Origin: Phaeosaccion multiseriatum
Taxonomy: Eukaryota > Ochrophyta, other classes
NCBI GenBank assembly: GCA_965112735.1
Contig: OZ218962.1
Location: 2,790,001 to 2,854,000 of the forward strand
DNA: 64,000 bases
Direction: 5' to 3'
Below are positions 1 to 11,163 of the stretch, piece after piece; the stretch's first letter is position 1, and every line of letters starts with the position of its first letter. Made by a program: the position numbers and the translations under genes. The notes below the pieces were generated by a model. It did not search any database. It saw only the letters and a list, made by a program, of their open reading frames with translations, and was not told the DNA's origin.

Positions 1-1
1 C

Positions 2-157
2 ACGGGAGAGATACAGGTCATCACGGGTAGAGGCCGGCGCAGCGTGGACGGCATCAGCGTGCTCAAGCCCCTCGTGCTCGGCTTCCTGAACGACGAGCTC
101 GGCCTTGAGGCCTCCATCTTGCCCGCCCATGAAGGGGTGGTGATCCTCAAGGTGTGA
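2..157 (+). CDS. PPR-SMR protein, 3' end only
   Basis: Only the last 51 codons are inside the window; the gene enters from the left edge and stops at TGA 155-157. The translation begins TGEIQVITGRGRRSVDGISV and ends in HEGVVILKV. It is the end of an Smr domain, whose hallmark is the TGRGxxS loop; PPR-SMR proteins bind organellar RNA and some Smr domains nick nucleic acid (family knowledge). The first ~65 bases are almost identical to the corresponding part of the complete PPR-SMR gene on the opposite strand at 13409-15814, while the last 17 codons diverge, so the two are recent paralogues or have been partly homogenised. No PPR motif is visible because the body lies outside the window. Confidence 0.85.
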   Translation, partial: TGEIQVITGRGRRSVDGISVLKPLVLGFLNDELGLEASILPAHEGVVILKV

Positions 158-866
158 GGTGTGAGGTGTGAGGTGTGAGGTGTGAGGCACTCGTCAGTGG
201 CATGTGGAGGCCAATGACTTATCTTTTTCATGTTTTTTTTTTTTTTTTTTTTTTTAATTTAAAGCTATAATAACTTAGGCCTTGATATATATTGTACTAG
301 TATGACTTACTAAGAGAGTAAGTATCCTCGCGGACCACCCCCCCCGCAACCCACCCCTTTCCACAGGGCTTCAGGACCACCCACGCGCCCACCCCTTGCC
401 ATAGTGCTTCCGGACAGGCTGATGGCCCGTCCCCTGCTCTCTCCCCACTGCTTCCTTCATTCCGCACACGGCACAGCAAGCCCACCATATACACACGCAA
501 CAACAGCACACGCTCTCGTTCTCTCCTCAGGAAGCGCCTCACTTCACTGCACTTGGGCATCGTGTCACCAAGCACCAAGCACCAAGCACACGCACGCACA
601 CACACTCACGCGCCCTTTCGCTTCACACACAATGCATGCATGCAGCTTCACAGCCACACCACACCACACGCCAAGCACCAAGCGTCGCACCGGACAGTTA
701 CACCACAGCAGACACCTGCTGCACCCCACCACACCCTGCGCACCAACTGTCACACCAGCACGTCACTCTCAGTGGCACACCGATGCGTCGCCAGACATGG
801 CTGTCCGGCTGTCCGGCCGTCCGGCCCTCGGGGATGAGACTCGGCCACTCACAGTCCCGGCCCCGC
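158..866. other. Convergent intergenic spacer
   Basis: The spacer lies between the 3' ends of the PPR-SMR fragment and the ankyrin gene. It starts with about five tandem GTGTGAG units (150-187), then a run of about 23 T (233-255) and an A/T-rich stretch. From about 480 to 800 it is C/A-rich with many CACAC and ACCAAGCACC repeats. I see no gene in it. Confidence 0.7.
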
Positions 867-2516
867 TCAGTCCCCGAAGGATCGCCGGAAGTTGCGGCGC
901 TTCTGCTTCTCGAACGCAGTGCCGCCGAGCGTCGGTCCCTCCACCGAGGAGGAGGAGAAGATGGCCTCCGTTTGCTGCCTGTTGGTTTGCGTTAGGCTCA
1001 TCTGCCCGAGGGGCTGGCGCGTCCCAAACAGATTAGACATGGGGAGGGAAAAGTGGCACTCTCCTTCTCCTTCTCCTTCTCCTCCTTCCTTGAGATCGGC
1101 ACGCCACCGTCCTGCGAACCCCCAACGTCCTACTCCTCCTCCTCCTCCCCCTCCCCCTCCTCTTCCTCCTCCTCCTCCTCCTCCTACCCCCTCGTCAGGG
1201 GCCGCCGTTTCCTCCAGGGAACATTCCGACGACATGGTTCTGTTCAAGTGGAAGAGGTCGGTGTCAGTGCTGCCCGTGTTTCCGAGGTCAGACCCATCAC
1301 TGCCGAACCGCCTGGCCCACACCGCCAGGAAAGCCCTCTGCAGTGCGGGCTGCAGTTGTCCTCCTCCCTCCCCGGAGGAAGAGGCTGCGGCAGCCAGCGC
1401 TGTGGCGGTGACGGTCGGTGCTCCGTCCCCTCCTCGCCCGCCTGTGGAAGCGGCGGTCGTCAGCCAGGCTGGGAGTGAGGACTTGGAGGCAGCAAGCTGG
1501 GGAGAGGGAGGCACGGTGGCCAGCAGTGCTTTCATATCCTCCTCCTGCTGATTGCGCAGGACACCGAAGCTCGAGCAGCCGCAGCCGTGGGCCTCAAGGT
1601 GCTGGCAGATGCGGATGGTGTTGCCCGCGGGAAAGTCCTCGCTCTGCAGCCACATTCCGACGGCAGAGAGGAGCAGCGGCGCTGTAGGGGGGGCAAGGCG
1701 AAAAGAGGTTCTAAGCGTTGAATGTGATGGGGGAGTATGTACCAGACGCGATCCACTGCAACATCTTGCTCTAACAAGTCCAAGTCTACGCCCCTCCTGT
1801 CCTGAAGCGAGCACATGTGAATGGTGGTGGTACACTGGCAGTCTTACCTCCGAGCACCATCCTCCGCAGGTTGTCATCTTTGGCGTAGGAGGCCGCGAAT
1901 TGTTTGCCACCCCCGCCGCGCTTCCCACACATTACATTCGCACCGCCAGCCAGCAGCATCTCCACCACTAGGCCGTGCCCTCTACTCACAGCCAAGCTCA
2001 GGGCCGTGTGGCCATTCTCCTATTGGGCGGGAGAGGACAGAGCATGGGGGGAAACGCAAGAATGGGGACCACGTCATCAGAGCGAGCAAAGGGTTGGGGA
2101 CAGTTGAGAGGGGAGCAGAGAGGCGGTGGGTGAGGAATTGGGCGAGCGGGATGAAGCACCTTCCAATATTGATCAAAGGATGTGTGTCCATGACATACAA
2201 CAAACGAAAAAAAAAAGTCTCTCTGCAGTAATTCCGTGACGCTTTTACGCACCTGCACTGCATTAATGTCTGCCCCTCCCACCAGTAAGAGCTCCACGAT
2301 CCTGTGGTACCCTCTCGCCGCCGCTGTAGTCAACGCCGTTGCGTTCTCGTCGATGTTTGTCAAGGCCCGATGCAGGAGGTTGTCGAGATTAAAATCCCCT
2401 TCAAGAAGGCTGCAGCCCTTGGCGCTGACGTTCACATCGCCTCCCGCACGCAAGAACTGCTCGATTCTGTCGTAGTCCCCTTTCTGGGCCCAGGTGATGA
2501 CCTCGTACGACGACAT
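867..2516 (-). CDS. Small ankyrin-repeat protein, three exons
   Basis: Exons on the minus strand are 2516-2253, 2019-1848 and 1681-867 (TGA 869-867), which join in frame to 416 residues. I chose ATG 2516 (MSSYEVITWAQKGDYDRIEQ) because the frame further upstream has only a TTG. Residues ~1-145 form ankyrin repeats: QFLRAGGDVNVS, then ATALTTAAARGYHRIVELLL, then NGHTALSLAVSRGHGLVVEM, split exactly over the first intron. The C-terminal half has a Cys/His-containing stretch (ICQHLEAHGCGCSS) followed by Gly/Glu/Ala low complexity and a basic end (RRNFRRSFGD). Ankyrin repeats bind proteins; the partner is unknown. The gene is divergent from the CUEDC1-like gene, with 188 bp between the two start codons. 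Confidence 0.8.
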
Positions 2517-2704
2517 ACGTCGCGTCTCCGTATACGGAATGAGTTGGATGGAAAAGCCCAACCGGCAAAATTTGGCAGTACGAGTTTCCGCTCAGTGGCT
2601 ACCCATATGCCTTAAAATGAGCGTGCCTTCTTGAGAAAGAGGGGCGAGAAGAAAAAGCAAGAAAGCAGGAAAACAAGGACGGGGAGAAGGGAGAGGAGGG
2701 AATC
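2517..2704. promoter_or_regulatory. Shared divergent promoter region, ankyrin / CUEDC1-like
   Basis: These 188 bp separate the ATGs of two head-to-head genes, so both promoters and 5' UTRs must fit here or overlap the genes. The half next to the plus-strand gene is strongly purine-rich (AAGAGGGGCGAGAAGAAAAA type). No TATA box is convincing. Confidence 0.5.
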
Positions 2705-3625
2705 ATGATGGATGCAGATGACTCGAAGCTGGAAACCCTCTGCGGCATGTTCGACGATCTTGACAGGGACTCCATTAAGGCTGTCCTAGCGGTGAGTGAA
2801 CATCCCTTCTCACACAGCTCGACAGGGAAAGCGAGCGTCTCTATAGTATAGAGATAAAGAAGAGTGAGATGGGGGAGGGGATTATTTCGGGGTGGTATAG
2901 ATAGGGGAGAAGTTAGAGGAGCGGGAGGAACTTTAAAGAGGGTCACGTGCCTGAGGGGGAGAAGAAGAAGTTAGTGTGTTTTCGCTGGCCTTGCATTCCT
3001 CAGCTGGCCTTGCATTCCCCAGTTGACTGTCCCCGCCCTCTTCAGTGTGTTTTGCCTACGCGGTTACTTTCCCCTCCCTCCCTCCTCCCAAGAAACTTGT
3101 TCTGCCTTCTTCCCAGGCTCCTCCACATCAACACCAAAGCCGCACTTACGCCATTTTCTCTACTGCTGCTTCTACTGCTGCCCTACTCCTCTTCAGACTA
3201 ACTCAGGGAACATGGAGCGAACTGTAGAGCATCTCCTCTCCTTGGGGAGTAGCGGAGGAGCAGGAGGAGGAGGAGGAGGTGGCGGAGAAGGAGGAGGAGG
3301 GGGAGGTGGAGGTGGGGGTGGGGCACCCTCCGAGGTACCGGACACAACCCGAGATGAGGAGCTGGCCCAGCAACTGGCGAGAGAAATGAATGAAAGCATG
3401 GTGCGTTACGTAGAACAGCGGGCAGGCACGGCACCCACGCAAGTATGCATAGTGGAGCCGCCCATCTCTCTTCATGAAGAACAGGACAGGGACACGTAAA
3501 TGTGGGTTTCTGCGTCTGGCATACTGACGAGCTGTTGTTCGCTCTAACGGCTGCCCACCTGATCTAGCTTGGTCGATACGCATGGCCTCGCGGAGGGTCG
3601 GGGAGGTGTCGAGAGGTGGCCCCTT

Positions 3626-3688
<63 letters not shown>

Positions 3689-3851
3689 GTCCCCTGTAAC
3701 ACACACCAAGCTCCAAGCTGACGCTCTTGCTCTTGCTGTTATGGAATTTGGTTTCTCTCTTGCTTCCCTTTCTTCTCTGCCAATGTCACGAGCAGCCCCA
3801 ACAACAGCCCCCCCCACAGCAACAGCAGCAGCCACAGCAGCAGCAGGTGAG

Positions 3852-3886
<35 letters not shown>

Positions 3887-6394
3887 CTCTCTCTCTCTCT
3901 TCTCTCTCTCTCCCCCTCTCTTCTCTCTCTCTCGTTCTCTCTCTCAACAACGATGCTTCTGGGCATTCCTGCCCCATTTTTGCTCATGTAGCACCTGTCA
4001 TTCACAGCCCACTCACCTGCTCACTCTCTCCGTCACTCACCCTTTCCCTTCTTCGCCTACTCAATCACCCACTCACGCGCGCAACCCTCAACTCCCTGAC
4101 ACTCGAACTCGAACTCCTCCGTCGCCTCCATCCCCCCACCCACCCACAAATGTGGACAATTGGGCATCTCCCCCCCCCCCCCAATCAACAGTACTTTGTG
4201 CCCCTCCAGCCCGGCCAGCAGCTCCTCCCCGGCCAGCAAGGGATGTGGATGACTGTGCGGCAGCCCGATGGCTCACAGCAGCAGGTACTGACGGTGCCGT
4301 CTTCGGGCCCTCCCCCCGCGGGCCAAGGCCAGGCAATGCCCATGCAGGGAAGGGTCATGATGCCGCAGCAGCAGCAGCAGCAGCAGCAGCAGTACCCGCA
4401 GCAGTACCAGCAGCAGCAGCAGGTTTGTGGCGCCGTGTATTTCGATGTACAGCCTGGCCGATGTTGCCTGTTTGCAATCCCTCCTCCCTTCCATCACTTT
4501 CTCTCTCTATTACACTCGCGGAGCTCTCTCCGTCTCTCTGATCTCTCCTCCCTTCTCTCTCTCTTCTGTCTCTCTCTCTCCCTCTCTCTCTCGGTCCATC
4601 CTGCTCCACCCATGACTGACTGCTTGCTGGATGGCACTCGATGCACGTACATGTCTCCTCTGTGATAGCGGCAGGCGCAACCACCGCTTCGTTACATGCC
4701 TGTGACTCTGCCGTCCGACTTCCTCAGAGTGCCGGGGTGGAGGGGAAAGCAGCAAACCTCAGAAGATGAGGTGAGTGAGTGTGTGTGCGTGCGTGAGTGT
4801 GTGTGCGTGTGCGTGCTGCTGCTTCCCACCTGAAGCGTTAGAAACAACCCCCCCAAAGAAGAAGAAGAAGAGGAGGAGGAGGGGGAGGAGGAGGAGGAGC
4901 AGGGGAGGAAGCTTTCCCGTCCGAAACCGTCCTTTCTCCCCCTCCCAGTGTTTGAAGGAAGATCTCTGTGATGCAGGAGGGGGGTGCGTTGTAGAGAGGG
5001 ACGGGTTTTTTTGTGTCTCATGTTGACTCTCTTCTAAGGGGGTTTCCCTGCATCCTACTTGTTCCCCGCTGAAATCCAGTGGCCTCTCACTTCCTCCTTC
5101 CCTCACTTCCTCCCTCCCTCCCCTCCCACCCTCCCACCCTCCCCCCCCCCCTCCCTCCCTCACTCCCTCCGTCCCTTCCTCCCTCCCTCCCTCCCTCCCT
5201 CTCCCCTCCCCTCCCCTCCCTTGCCCCCCCCTCCCTCCCTCACTCCCTCCGTCCCTTCCTCCCTCCCTCCCTCCCTCCCTCCCTCTCCCCTCCCCTCCCC
5301 TCCCTTGCCCCCCGTCTCTCCGTTCCTCCCTCCCTCCCTCCCCCCTCCCCCTCCCTCCCTCACTCCCTCCCTCCCTCTCCCTCCCTCCCTCCCTCCCTCC
5401 CTCCCTCACTCCCTCCCCCCTCCCTCCCAGCGTCTGGCCCTGATGCTACAGAACCAAGACTTTCAGGCAGAGCTTGCTGCTCACCCCGAGCTGGCTGGGT
5501 ACGGTCGGAGGGGGGGGTCGAGGGGTGGCAGGCCTGCGGACAGACAGGTAGGACTCCGAATCAGGTCCCAGTCAGATATGCCCCATTGGGGGAGATGGCA
5601 GGGGGATGGCAGTGGACGTGAGGGATGGAGGAGGGGGGGGGGGGGGGTAGGGGGTTGGGGTAGCTCGTTCGTATCCATGCGATGGATCATGCGACGCTGT
5701 TGGGTGCGTGCCCTGCTTGTACTAGTTGGTTGTCTACCTACCTGCCTGTCTGCCTGTCATCGTGGGTGTGAGGCCCACTTGTTTCCCTCCCTGTTTGGCC
5801 TGCCGCTTCCCTCCCTGGGCATGTCCCTCCCCCCCGTCGTAGCGCCTCGTAACGCTCCTCTCCATCTGCTTTCCCGACCTTCCCTCCCCCTCCCCCTTGT
5901 CGCTCTCCCTCTCCACTTGCCGCCCCCCTGCCTTGCTCCTTGACCAACAACGAGAGCAGCAGCGGCAGCAGCAGCAGCAGCAGCGCTACCAGTATCAGCA
6001 GCCCAGGCAGCAGCAGCAGCAGCAGCAGCAGCAGCCAGCGTCGTCCTCCTCCTCCTCCTCCTCCTCCTCCTCTGTGGGTCACGAGATGATGGAGGATGTG
6101 CGGCGAATGGGACATGCCACCAAAGCGAAACTCAACGACCTTGCCAGCAAGTTCAGATCAAAGGCTTCGGCAGCATCGTCATCGTCGTCATCGTCTTCGT
6201 CATCATCACAAGCTGACAGAAACCAGGAAGGCGTGGAGATGAGGGCAGGAGCTGGAGGAGCTAGCCCGCAGCAGCAGCAACCGCCGGAGCGGTACCAGCA
6301 GCTTGGCTCGGATGTGGATGAGAGCGAGGGGGAGGTGGTGAGCTTCGAGCAGTCTTCCAACAGCCGTAGAAGCAGCCTCAGCGGGGTGCTGTGA
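2705..6394 (+). CDS. CUEDC1: CUE-domain protein resembling CUEDC1
   Basis: Seven exons: 2705-2791, 3197-3400, 3793-3846, 4192-4422, 4669-4770, 5431-5547, 5957-6394. All six introns are phase 0 and the product is 410 residues. Residues ~11-47 are a CUE domain (ETLCGMFDDLDRDSIKAVLA then NSGNMERTVEHLLSL), a three-helix ubiquitin-binding fold. The order of the remaining motifs copies animal CUEDC1: LPSDFLRV, then DERLALMLQNQDFQAEL (~225-241), then MGHATKAKLNDLASKF. Between them are Gly-rich and Gln-rich stretches from GGA and CAG expansions. A ubiquitin-adaptor role is inferred from the CUE domain; the cellular function of this family is poorly known. The phase-0-only introns make alternative exon skipping possible without frame loss. 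Confidence 0.85.
5090..5430. repeat. CCCT-rich intronic tract with a duplicated ~78-bp unit
   Basis: Nearly pure C/T sequence of CCCT units runs up to the acceptor of CUEDC1-like exon 6. Inside it a longer block (CACTCCCTCCGTCCCTTCC followed by CCCT runs and a TTGCCCC end) occurs twice in tandem at about 5150-5228 and 5229-5310, so it grew by duplication of a composite unit. Confidence 0.8.
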
Positions 6395-6439
6395 AAAACC
6401 TTGCTTTGTGAATAATTGCCAATTCAGGCACTCTCCTCT

Positions 6440-6495
6440 GATCACTCTCACTCCGCAAAGAGCTGTTCTCACTCTCACTCCGCAAAGAGCTGTTT
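6440..6495. repeat. 27-bp tandem duplication downstream of CUEDC1-like gene
   Basis: The unit with core CTCACTCCGCAAAGAGCTGT occurs twice back to back in the spacer between the CUEDC1-like stop (6394) and the ankyrin start (6686). No other feature is seen in that spacer. Confidence 0.8.
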
Positions 6496-6685
6496 AGGTC
6501 GAAGGAATTTTTCACGTGGAATTTTTGTGCGGGCAATCGTCACGCCGGAACACCAATTATTGGCCGCATTCTGTGATTTAGAGAACCAACCATCGTAGAT
6601 GCGTGGCCGCTCGCCAATTCAACAAGCGACCTGACTGGCTCGAGAGAGATTGAGGTTGTGCAGTAGTGAATAGACGGACAATCAG

Positions 6686-7494
6686 ATGCAACTGGCTAAC
6701 CATATGGTCCCATTCAGAGTGCTGAGTCCTGTCCACCAACGGCAGTTCACAGGCAATGCCGGCTTCGCGGAGTTTGGAGCGCTTGAGGAGGAGGAGGAGG
6801 GCGAAGAGGCAGAGGAGGGGGGATGGGGAGGCGAAGAGCTAAAGGAGGAGGACAAGCAGACTCAGGCTGAGCCTTCCACACTAGATATCCCCACATACGC
6901 CGCTTATGACGCGACGCTGCTGCAGAGCTCTGGGCCCCTCCGAGAAACGGCAAATATGGGACGGGAAGGCGGTGAGGAAGGAGGCGGTGGGGGAGGGGGA
7001 CATGGTGGTGGCGAAGATGGAGGGAGGGGGTGGGATAGCGGAGGAGGTTTTAGAAGCAGCAACAGCATCAACAGCAACGGTAACAGCTACGCCAGCATTA
7101 ACTCAGGGAGTTGGGCGGTGGGGCCCCGCCCCTCTGTACACGCTAAGAGCTCCGAGGAAGAACAAGTTCTGGCGCAGGAGGACAGGGTCAAGCCTTCGGA
7201 TTCATTGCCGCAGGTTATTGTTGGAGACTCGTTGCCTTTCTCAGTGGGGGGCAAGGCTCAGGCGGAGGCAGGAGGCGGGAGCCTAGGCATGTCGAAGGAG
7301 GAGGAGAAGGAGAAGGAGAAGGCCGCGGGAAGGCCTGGTAGCAACTTCGTGAATAGCAGCCGTAGTAGTAATAGTAGTAGAGAGCTGGGAGGAGCGTTTG
7401 TGGGCACTTCCATCGTTCGAGAGCGAGGAGGAGCAGAGGAGCAGGAGAACAAGCCCCCGCCCTCTCAGTCAAAAGTGCCCGCAGCAGCAGCAGT

Positions 7495-7529
<35 letters not shown>

Positions 7530-7923
7530 TCGGTGGTACTGCATCGTCCCCTCCCTGGTCCACCTCTGCCACGAAGAACATGCCCTCTGCGAGCATGGCG
7601 GAATCTCTGAGCACCTCCCTGCGGCGGCGCTTGGCATCCAAGAGTCTCGTTGCAGCGGCGAGCAGCGGAGACGCCGAGGTCGCTCTTCAGTGCTTGCAGT
7701 CGGGGGCGGTGGTGGACAAGAGAGACATTCGTACAGGCAACACGCCCCTCCACGTGGCCGCGTCACACGGTCATGTGGAGGTGGTGCAGCTGCTGCTGGA
7801 GCACCACGCCGACCTCATGGCTACCGATCTTGAGGGAAGGACCCCTCTGCTCAAAGCGGCGGCCTCGGGTCACGTACCCGTCATGGCGGAGTTCCTCGCC
7901 AGGGGGATGGACGTCAACATAGG

Positions 7924-7978
<55 letters not shown>

Positions 7979-9008
7979 TGTGTATCTGTGCGTGTGTGCG
8001 TGTGTGTGCGTGCATGTGTGTATATGCATGTGCGTGCTTGTGTGATGTATGTGTGGTTGAGGAGAGGCGGAGGGTTGCTGCCGGCGCCCTCGTAGCAGAG
8101 TAGGCGAAGAGAGTGTCCGGGCGGCCCACAGCACTGTAAAGCACAAGTGCATTATAGAGAACAGCGCATGATGAGACTAGAAGAAGCGAATGAGATTGCC
8201 ATAGATTGCCATAGCACATTGGGAAGCTCTGCGCACCAGTCCCTGCGGCCCGGGCAAGTCAGATGGATGGGATAGATTAGATTCCCCTCCATCTTTCCCT
8301 CGTGTCCGTCCTGTACTGCTCACTGCTGACCTTCACCCACTTGCGCCTTCTTTATCCGCCACTCACACAACATAACACACACCTTTTCCCCCGCATTGTA
8401 TTATACCTTCCACGTTATCACCGTCCTCCCTCCCTCCCTCCCTCCCTCCCTCCCTCCCTCCCTCCCTCCCTCACTCACTCATCAGAGACTCAAGGGGCAC
8501 CACTCCTCTGCAGACCGCCTCTCGCTGGGGCTGGGCGGATGCCATAGAGCTCCTCCTAGAGGCAGGGGCTCACGTGAACAGCGCAGATGACAAGCTCAGC
8601 ACACCGCTGCACTTCGCCTGCCTGGGGGGCAATCAGACTCTCTGCATCAATATACTGCTTGAGGCTGGGGCAGATGTGCATCGCAGGACGCAAGCTGGGA
8701 ACACCTGTCTGCATCTGGCCTTCGACAGGTACGATGGATGGCAGTGGATGGATGGATGGATGGATGGATAGATTGATTGGTTGGTTGACTGGTTGATAGA
8801 TAGATGGATAGATAGAGAGATGGGGTAGAGAGATAGATGGATATATAGATATATGGATAGATAGATGTATTGATAGATAGATATAGATAGATAGAAAGGA
8901 GGAGAGGAGGGGGGGGGGAGAGAAAGAGGGATAGATAGACAGAGGGATAGATAGATAAAGATACTGATGAATACATAGATGGATAGACGGATAGACAGAG
9001 GGATCGAC

Positions 9009-9047
<39 letters not shown>

Positions 9048-10696
9048 CTTTTTTTATTATTATATATATATATCGATATACTGATAGATGATATACTGAT
9101 AGGAAGAGAGATCGGCCCTCATTGTTTCCCCTTCTTTCCTTCCTTCCCCCTTTCTCGCCTCGCTCTCACTGCAGAGGGCTGCCAAGCGTCGTTGTTACCC
9201 TGCTGGCCTGGGGGGCGTCCCTGACCGCCACCAACAACCTGGGTAAGACGCCTGCTGACGTCATTGGGGAGTTTGTGGCGGTTCGAGACGCGCGCACCCT
9301 TAGAGACCTCGCCTCCCGCCCTCCTCCTCCTATTCCCGGGCGGGACAACGGCGATAGCATTGGGTCCACGCCAGCACTGGTTAGTGATGGTGGTGGTGGT
9401 GGTGGTGGTGGAGGAGGAGGAGGAGGAGGAGGAGGAGGAGGAGGAGGAGGAGGAGGAGGAGGAGGAGGAGGAGGAGGAGGAGGAGGAGGAGGAGGAGGAG
9501 GAGGAGGAGGAGGAGGAGGAGGAGGAGGAGGAGGAGGAGGAGGAGGAGGAGGAGGAGGAGGAGGAGGAGGAGGAGGAGGAGGAGGAGGAGGAGGGGCAGC
9601 AGCAGAAGGAGGAGGAGGAGGAGGAGGAGGAGGAGGAGGAGGAGGAGGAGGAGGAGGAGGAGGAGGAGGTGGAGGAGGAGGAGCAGTAGGAGGAGGAGGA
9701 GCAGGAGGAGCAGGAGGAGCAGGAGGAGGAGAGATGCGTGTGGTGCAAGCCCTGCGATCGGAGCGTGAGAGCGCCGATCGTCTCTCTCGATCAGACAAAG
9801 CGGGGGGCTTCTGTCGGAGAAGCTGGAAGAGGAAGACCATTAATGGTGTGGAAGTAGATGTGGAAGCAGTTGTGGAAGCAAATGACGCCCCCTCTCCCAT
9901 GGGGACGGAGCGGCCCAGATCGACTTCACGGCTTAGCGATACAGATGCAGCAATTGGTGATACAGCAGTAGTAGTACCACCAAGAAGGCGATCAACAGCA
10001 GCAGCAGTAGGGGCCAACAACAGCAGAGAGGAGAGCCGACTTCAGAATAGCATACGGCGCCGCATGAGGAGTTTCCGCTTCGCCTCCGACCGATCGCTCA
10101 TGCGAGGGAGAAAGGCTTGGAACAATAGCAATGCCAATGCCATGGACAAGTGTCCTCCGTCCCGTGACGACCCTCCCCTCCTCGAGATGGTGGTGGGGGC
10201 TGAGGTCGCGGCGGAATGCGTTGGAGCGGATGGCGGGGCGAAGGGAGGTGGAGGCAAGGATGTCGACACAGGCAGCGGCAGCGGGGAAGGGAGCGCCGAT
10301 CCGAAGGGTGAGCAGGCCATAGAGCCGCAGGAGCAGCAGCAGCAGCAGTTGGTGATTCAGCAGCAGGTTCAAGTATCCACCGCACAGCCTGGATCGAAAC
10401 GGGCTGCTGTGAACGACGGCGGAAGCAGCAGCGGGGGTGGCGCCGACAAAAAATACAGCACGCCTGACTCCAGCAGAGAACAGGCCCTCCGGCTGTGGCA
10501 GACAGGCAGAACGGGCACTACCCCCGGTTGCAGTCGTGGTGGTGGTGCTGCTGCTGTTGGTGATTCAGCAGGTGTTGGGGCCTGGTCCAACGGTGGCAGG
10601 GGAGGCGTGGGGGGCGAGAACGGCTGGGCTCCAGCGCCTTTTCTAGAGGAGGACGAGGAGGACGATAAGCAGCGTAACTGCTGTATCATTACTTGA
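6686..10696 (+). CDS. Large ankyrin-repeat protein with poly-Gly tract and C-terminal CaaX-like motif
   Basis: Exons 6686-7923, 8486-8728 and 9175-10696 join in frame to 1000 residues. About six ankyrin repeats cover residues ~320-530, for example NTPLHVAASHGHVEVVQLLL, TPLQTASRWGWADAIELLLE and STPLHFACLGGNQTLCINIL, and both introns interrupt this domain. The N-terminal 300 residues are Glu/Gly/Ser-rich disorder. After the repeats a GGA expansion encodes about 70 then about 25 consecutive glycines around a short AAAE break. A basic segment RRRMRSFRFASDRSLMRGRK follows. The chain ends in CCIIT, whose last four residues CIIT fit a CaaX prenylation box, so membrane attachment is inferred. A broken, inverted copy of the last third of this gene lies at 27960-28515. 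Target and pathway are unknown. Confidence 0.85.
7925..8470. repeat. (GT)n and (CCCT)n microsatellites in ankyrin intron 1
   Basis: The donor of intron 1 is followed directly by about 25 GT units (7925-7976), then imperfect GT sequence. The 3' part of the intron carries about 12 CCCT units (8424-8470) before the acceptor. Both units are not multiples of three and are confined to the intron. Confidence 0.85.
8740..9110. repeat. (GATA/GATG)n and (AT)n tract in ankyrin intron 2
   Basis: The intron begins with ATGGCAG and GATGGATG units, continues as degenerate GATA/GATG tetranucleotides for about 270 bp, and includes about 18 AT units at 9010-9045. Confidence 0.85.
9387..9683 (+). repeat. Coding (GGA)n expansion, poly-glycine
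   Basis: GGT and then GGA triplets run for ~210 bp, are broken by GCAGCAGCAGAA, and continue for ~70 bp, all in frame with the ankyrin gene. It is the longest exonic triplet run in the window. Confidence 0.9.
9951..10572 (+). repeat. Three copies of the dispersed GTTGGTGATACAGCAG motif in ankyrin exon 3
   Basis: Copies lie at 9951-9968, 10345-10366 and 10548-10572, all in sense direction. The first and third are read as xxGDTA/VGDSA, the second in the other open frame as QQQLVIQQQ. The second and third carry the GATTCA variant. Confidence 0.85.
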
Positions 10697-11163
10697 GAGG
10701 ATTAAAACCCATTGGGAAGCGATTAGGAGAAGAGAGGCAGCAAGCCCCGCAAAACGCTCTTCTTTCCTTAAATCACAAGAACGTAGACGCTTGATTTCTA
10801 CTTGAGCCTCGAGAGAGAAAGAGAGGGGCTTTATGAGGGGGGGGGGAGCAAAAAGGAAAAAAAAAAAAAAAAAGGTGTGTGACTTTAAGTGCCATCTGTC
10901 GCAGAAGGGTAGGTAGGTGTTGGTGATACAAGCCGCCCACAAATACAAAAAAACTTGGCGCGGTGCTGGACCATTCCGAGATAAAGAGATAAAGACACGC
11001 ACAAGAGACGACACACCCCTCACACACATCCCTGGCCGCCCGTGTATCACTCCCGACGTGACTTTTCGCTGCTGCAGTAGTACGGAGAGCAGCTGCAGGT
11101 AGCAGGGAAAAGCAGGAGACAAACAGGCCCTGGTGGGTCTCGGCACAACAAGCAAAAGGGAAG
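10697..11163. other. Spacer between ankyrin and DUF2828 copy 1
   Basis: Both genes are on the plus strand. An A-run of ~17 bases lies at 10857-10873. From about 11070 to the ATG the sequence is matched by the 5' side of DUF2828 copy 2, so it belongs to the duplicated block and is probably 5' UTR. No gene is seen. Confidence 0.6.

Noticed and set aside
3582-4665. Overlapping plus-strand frames rich in Ser-Leu near the CUEDC1-like exons 3-4
   Set aside because: They read through CT-repeat introns. Only the Gln-rich parts between good splice sites continue the CUEDC1-like protein in frame.
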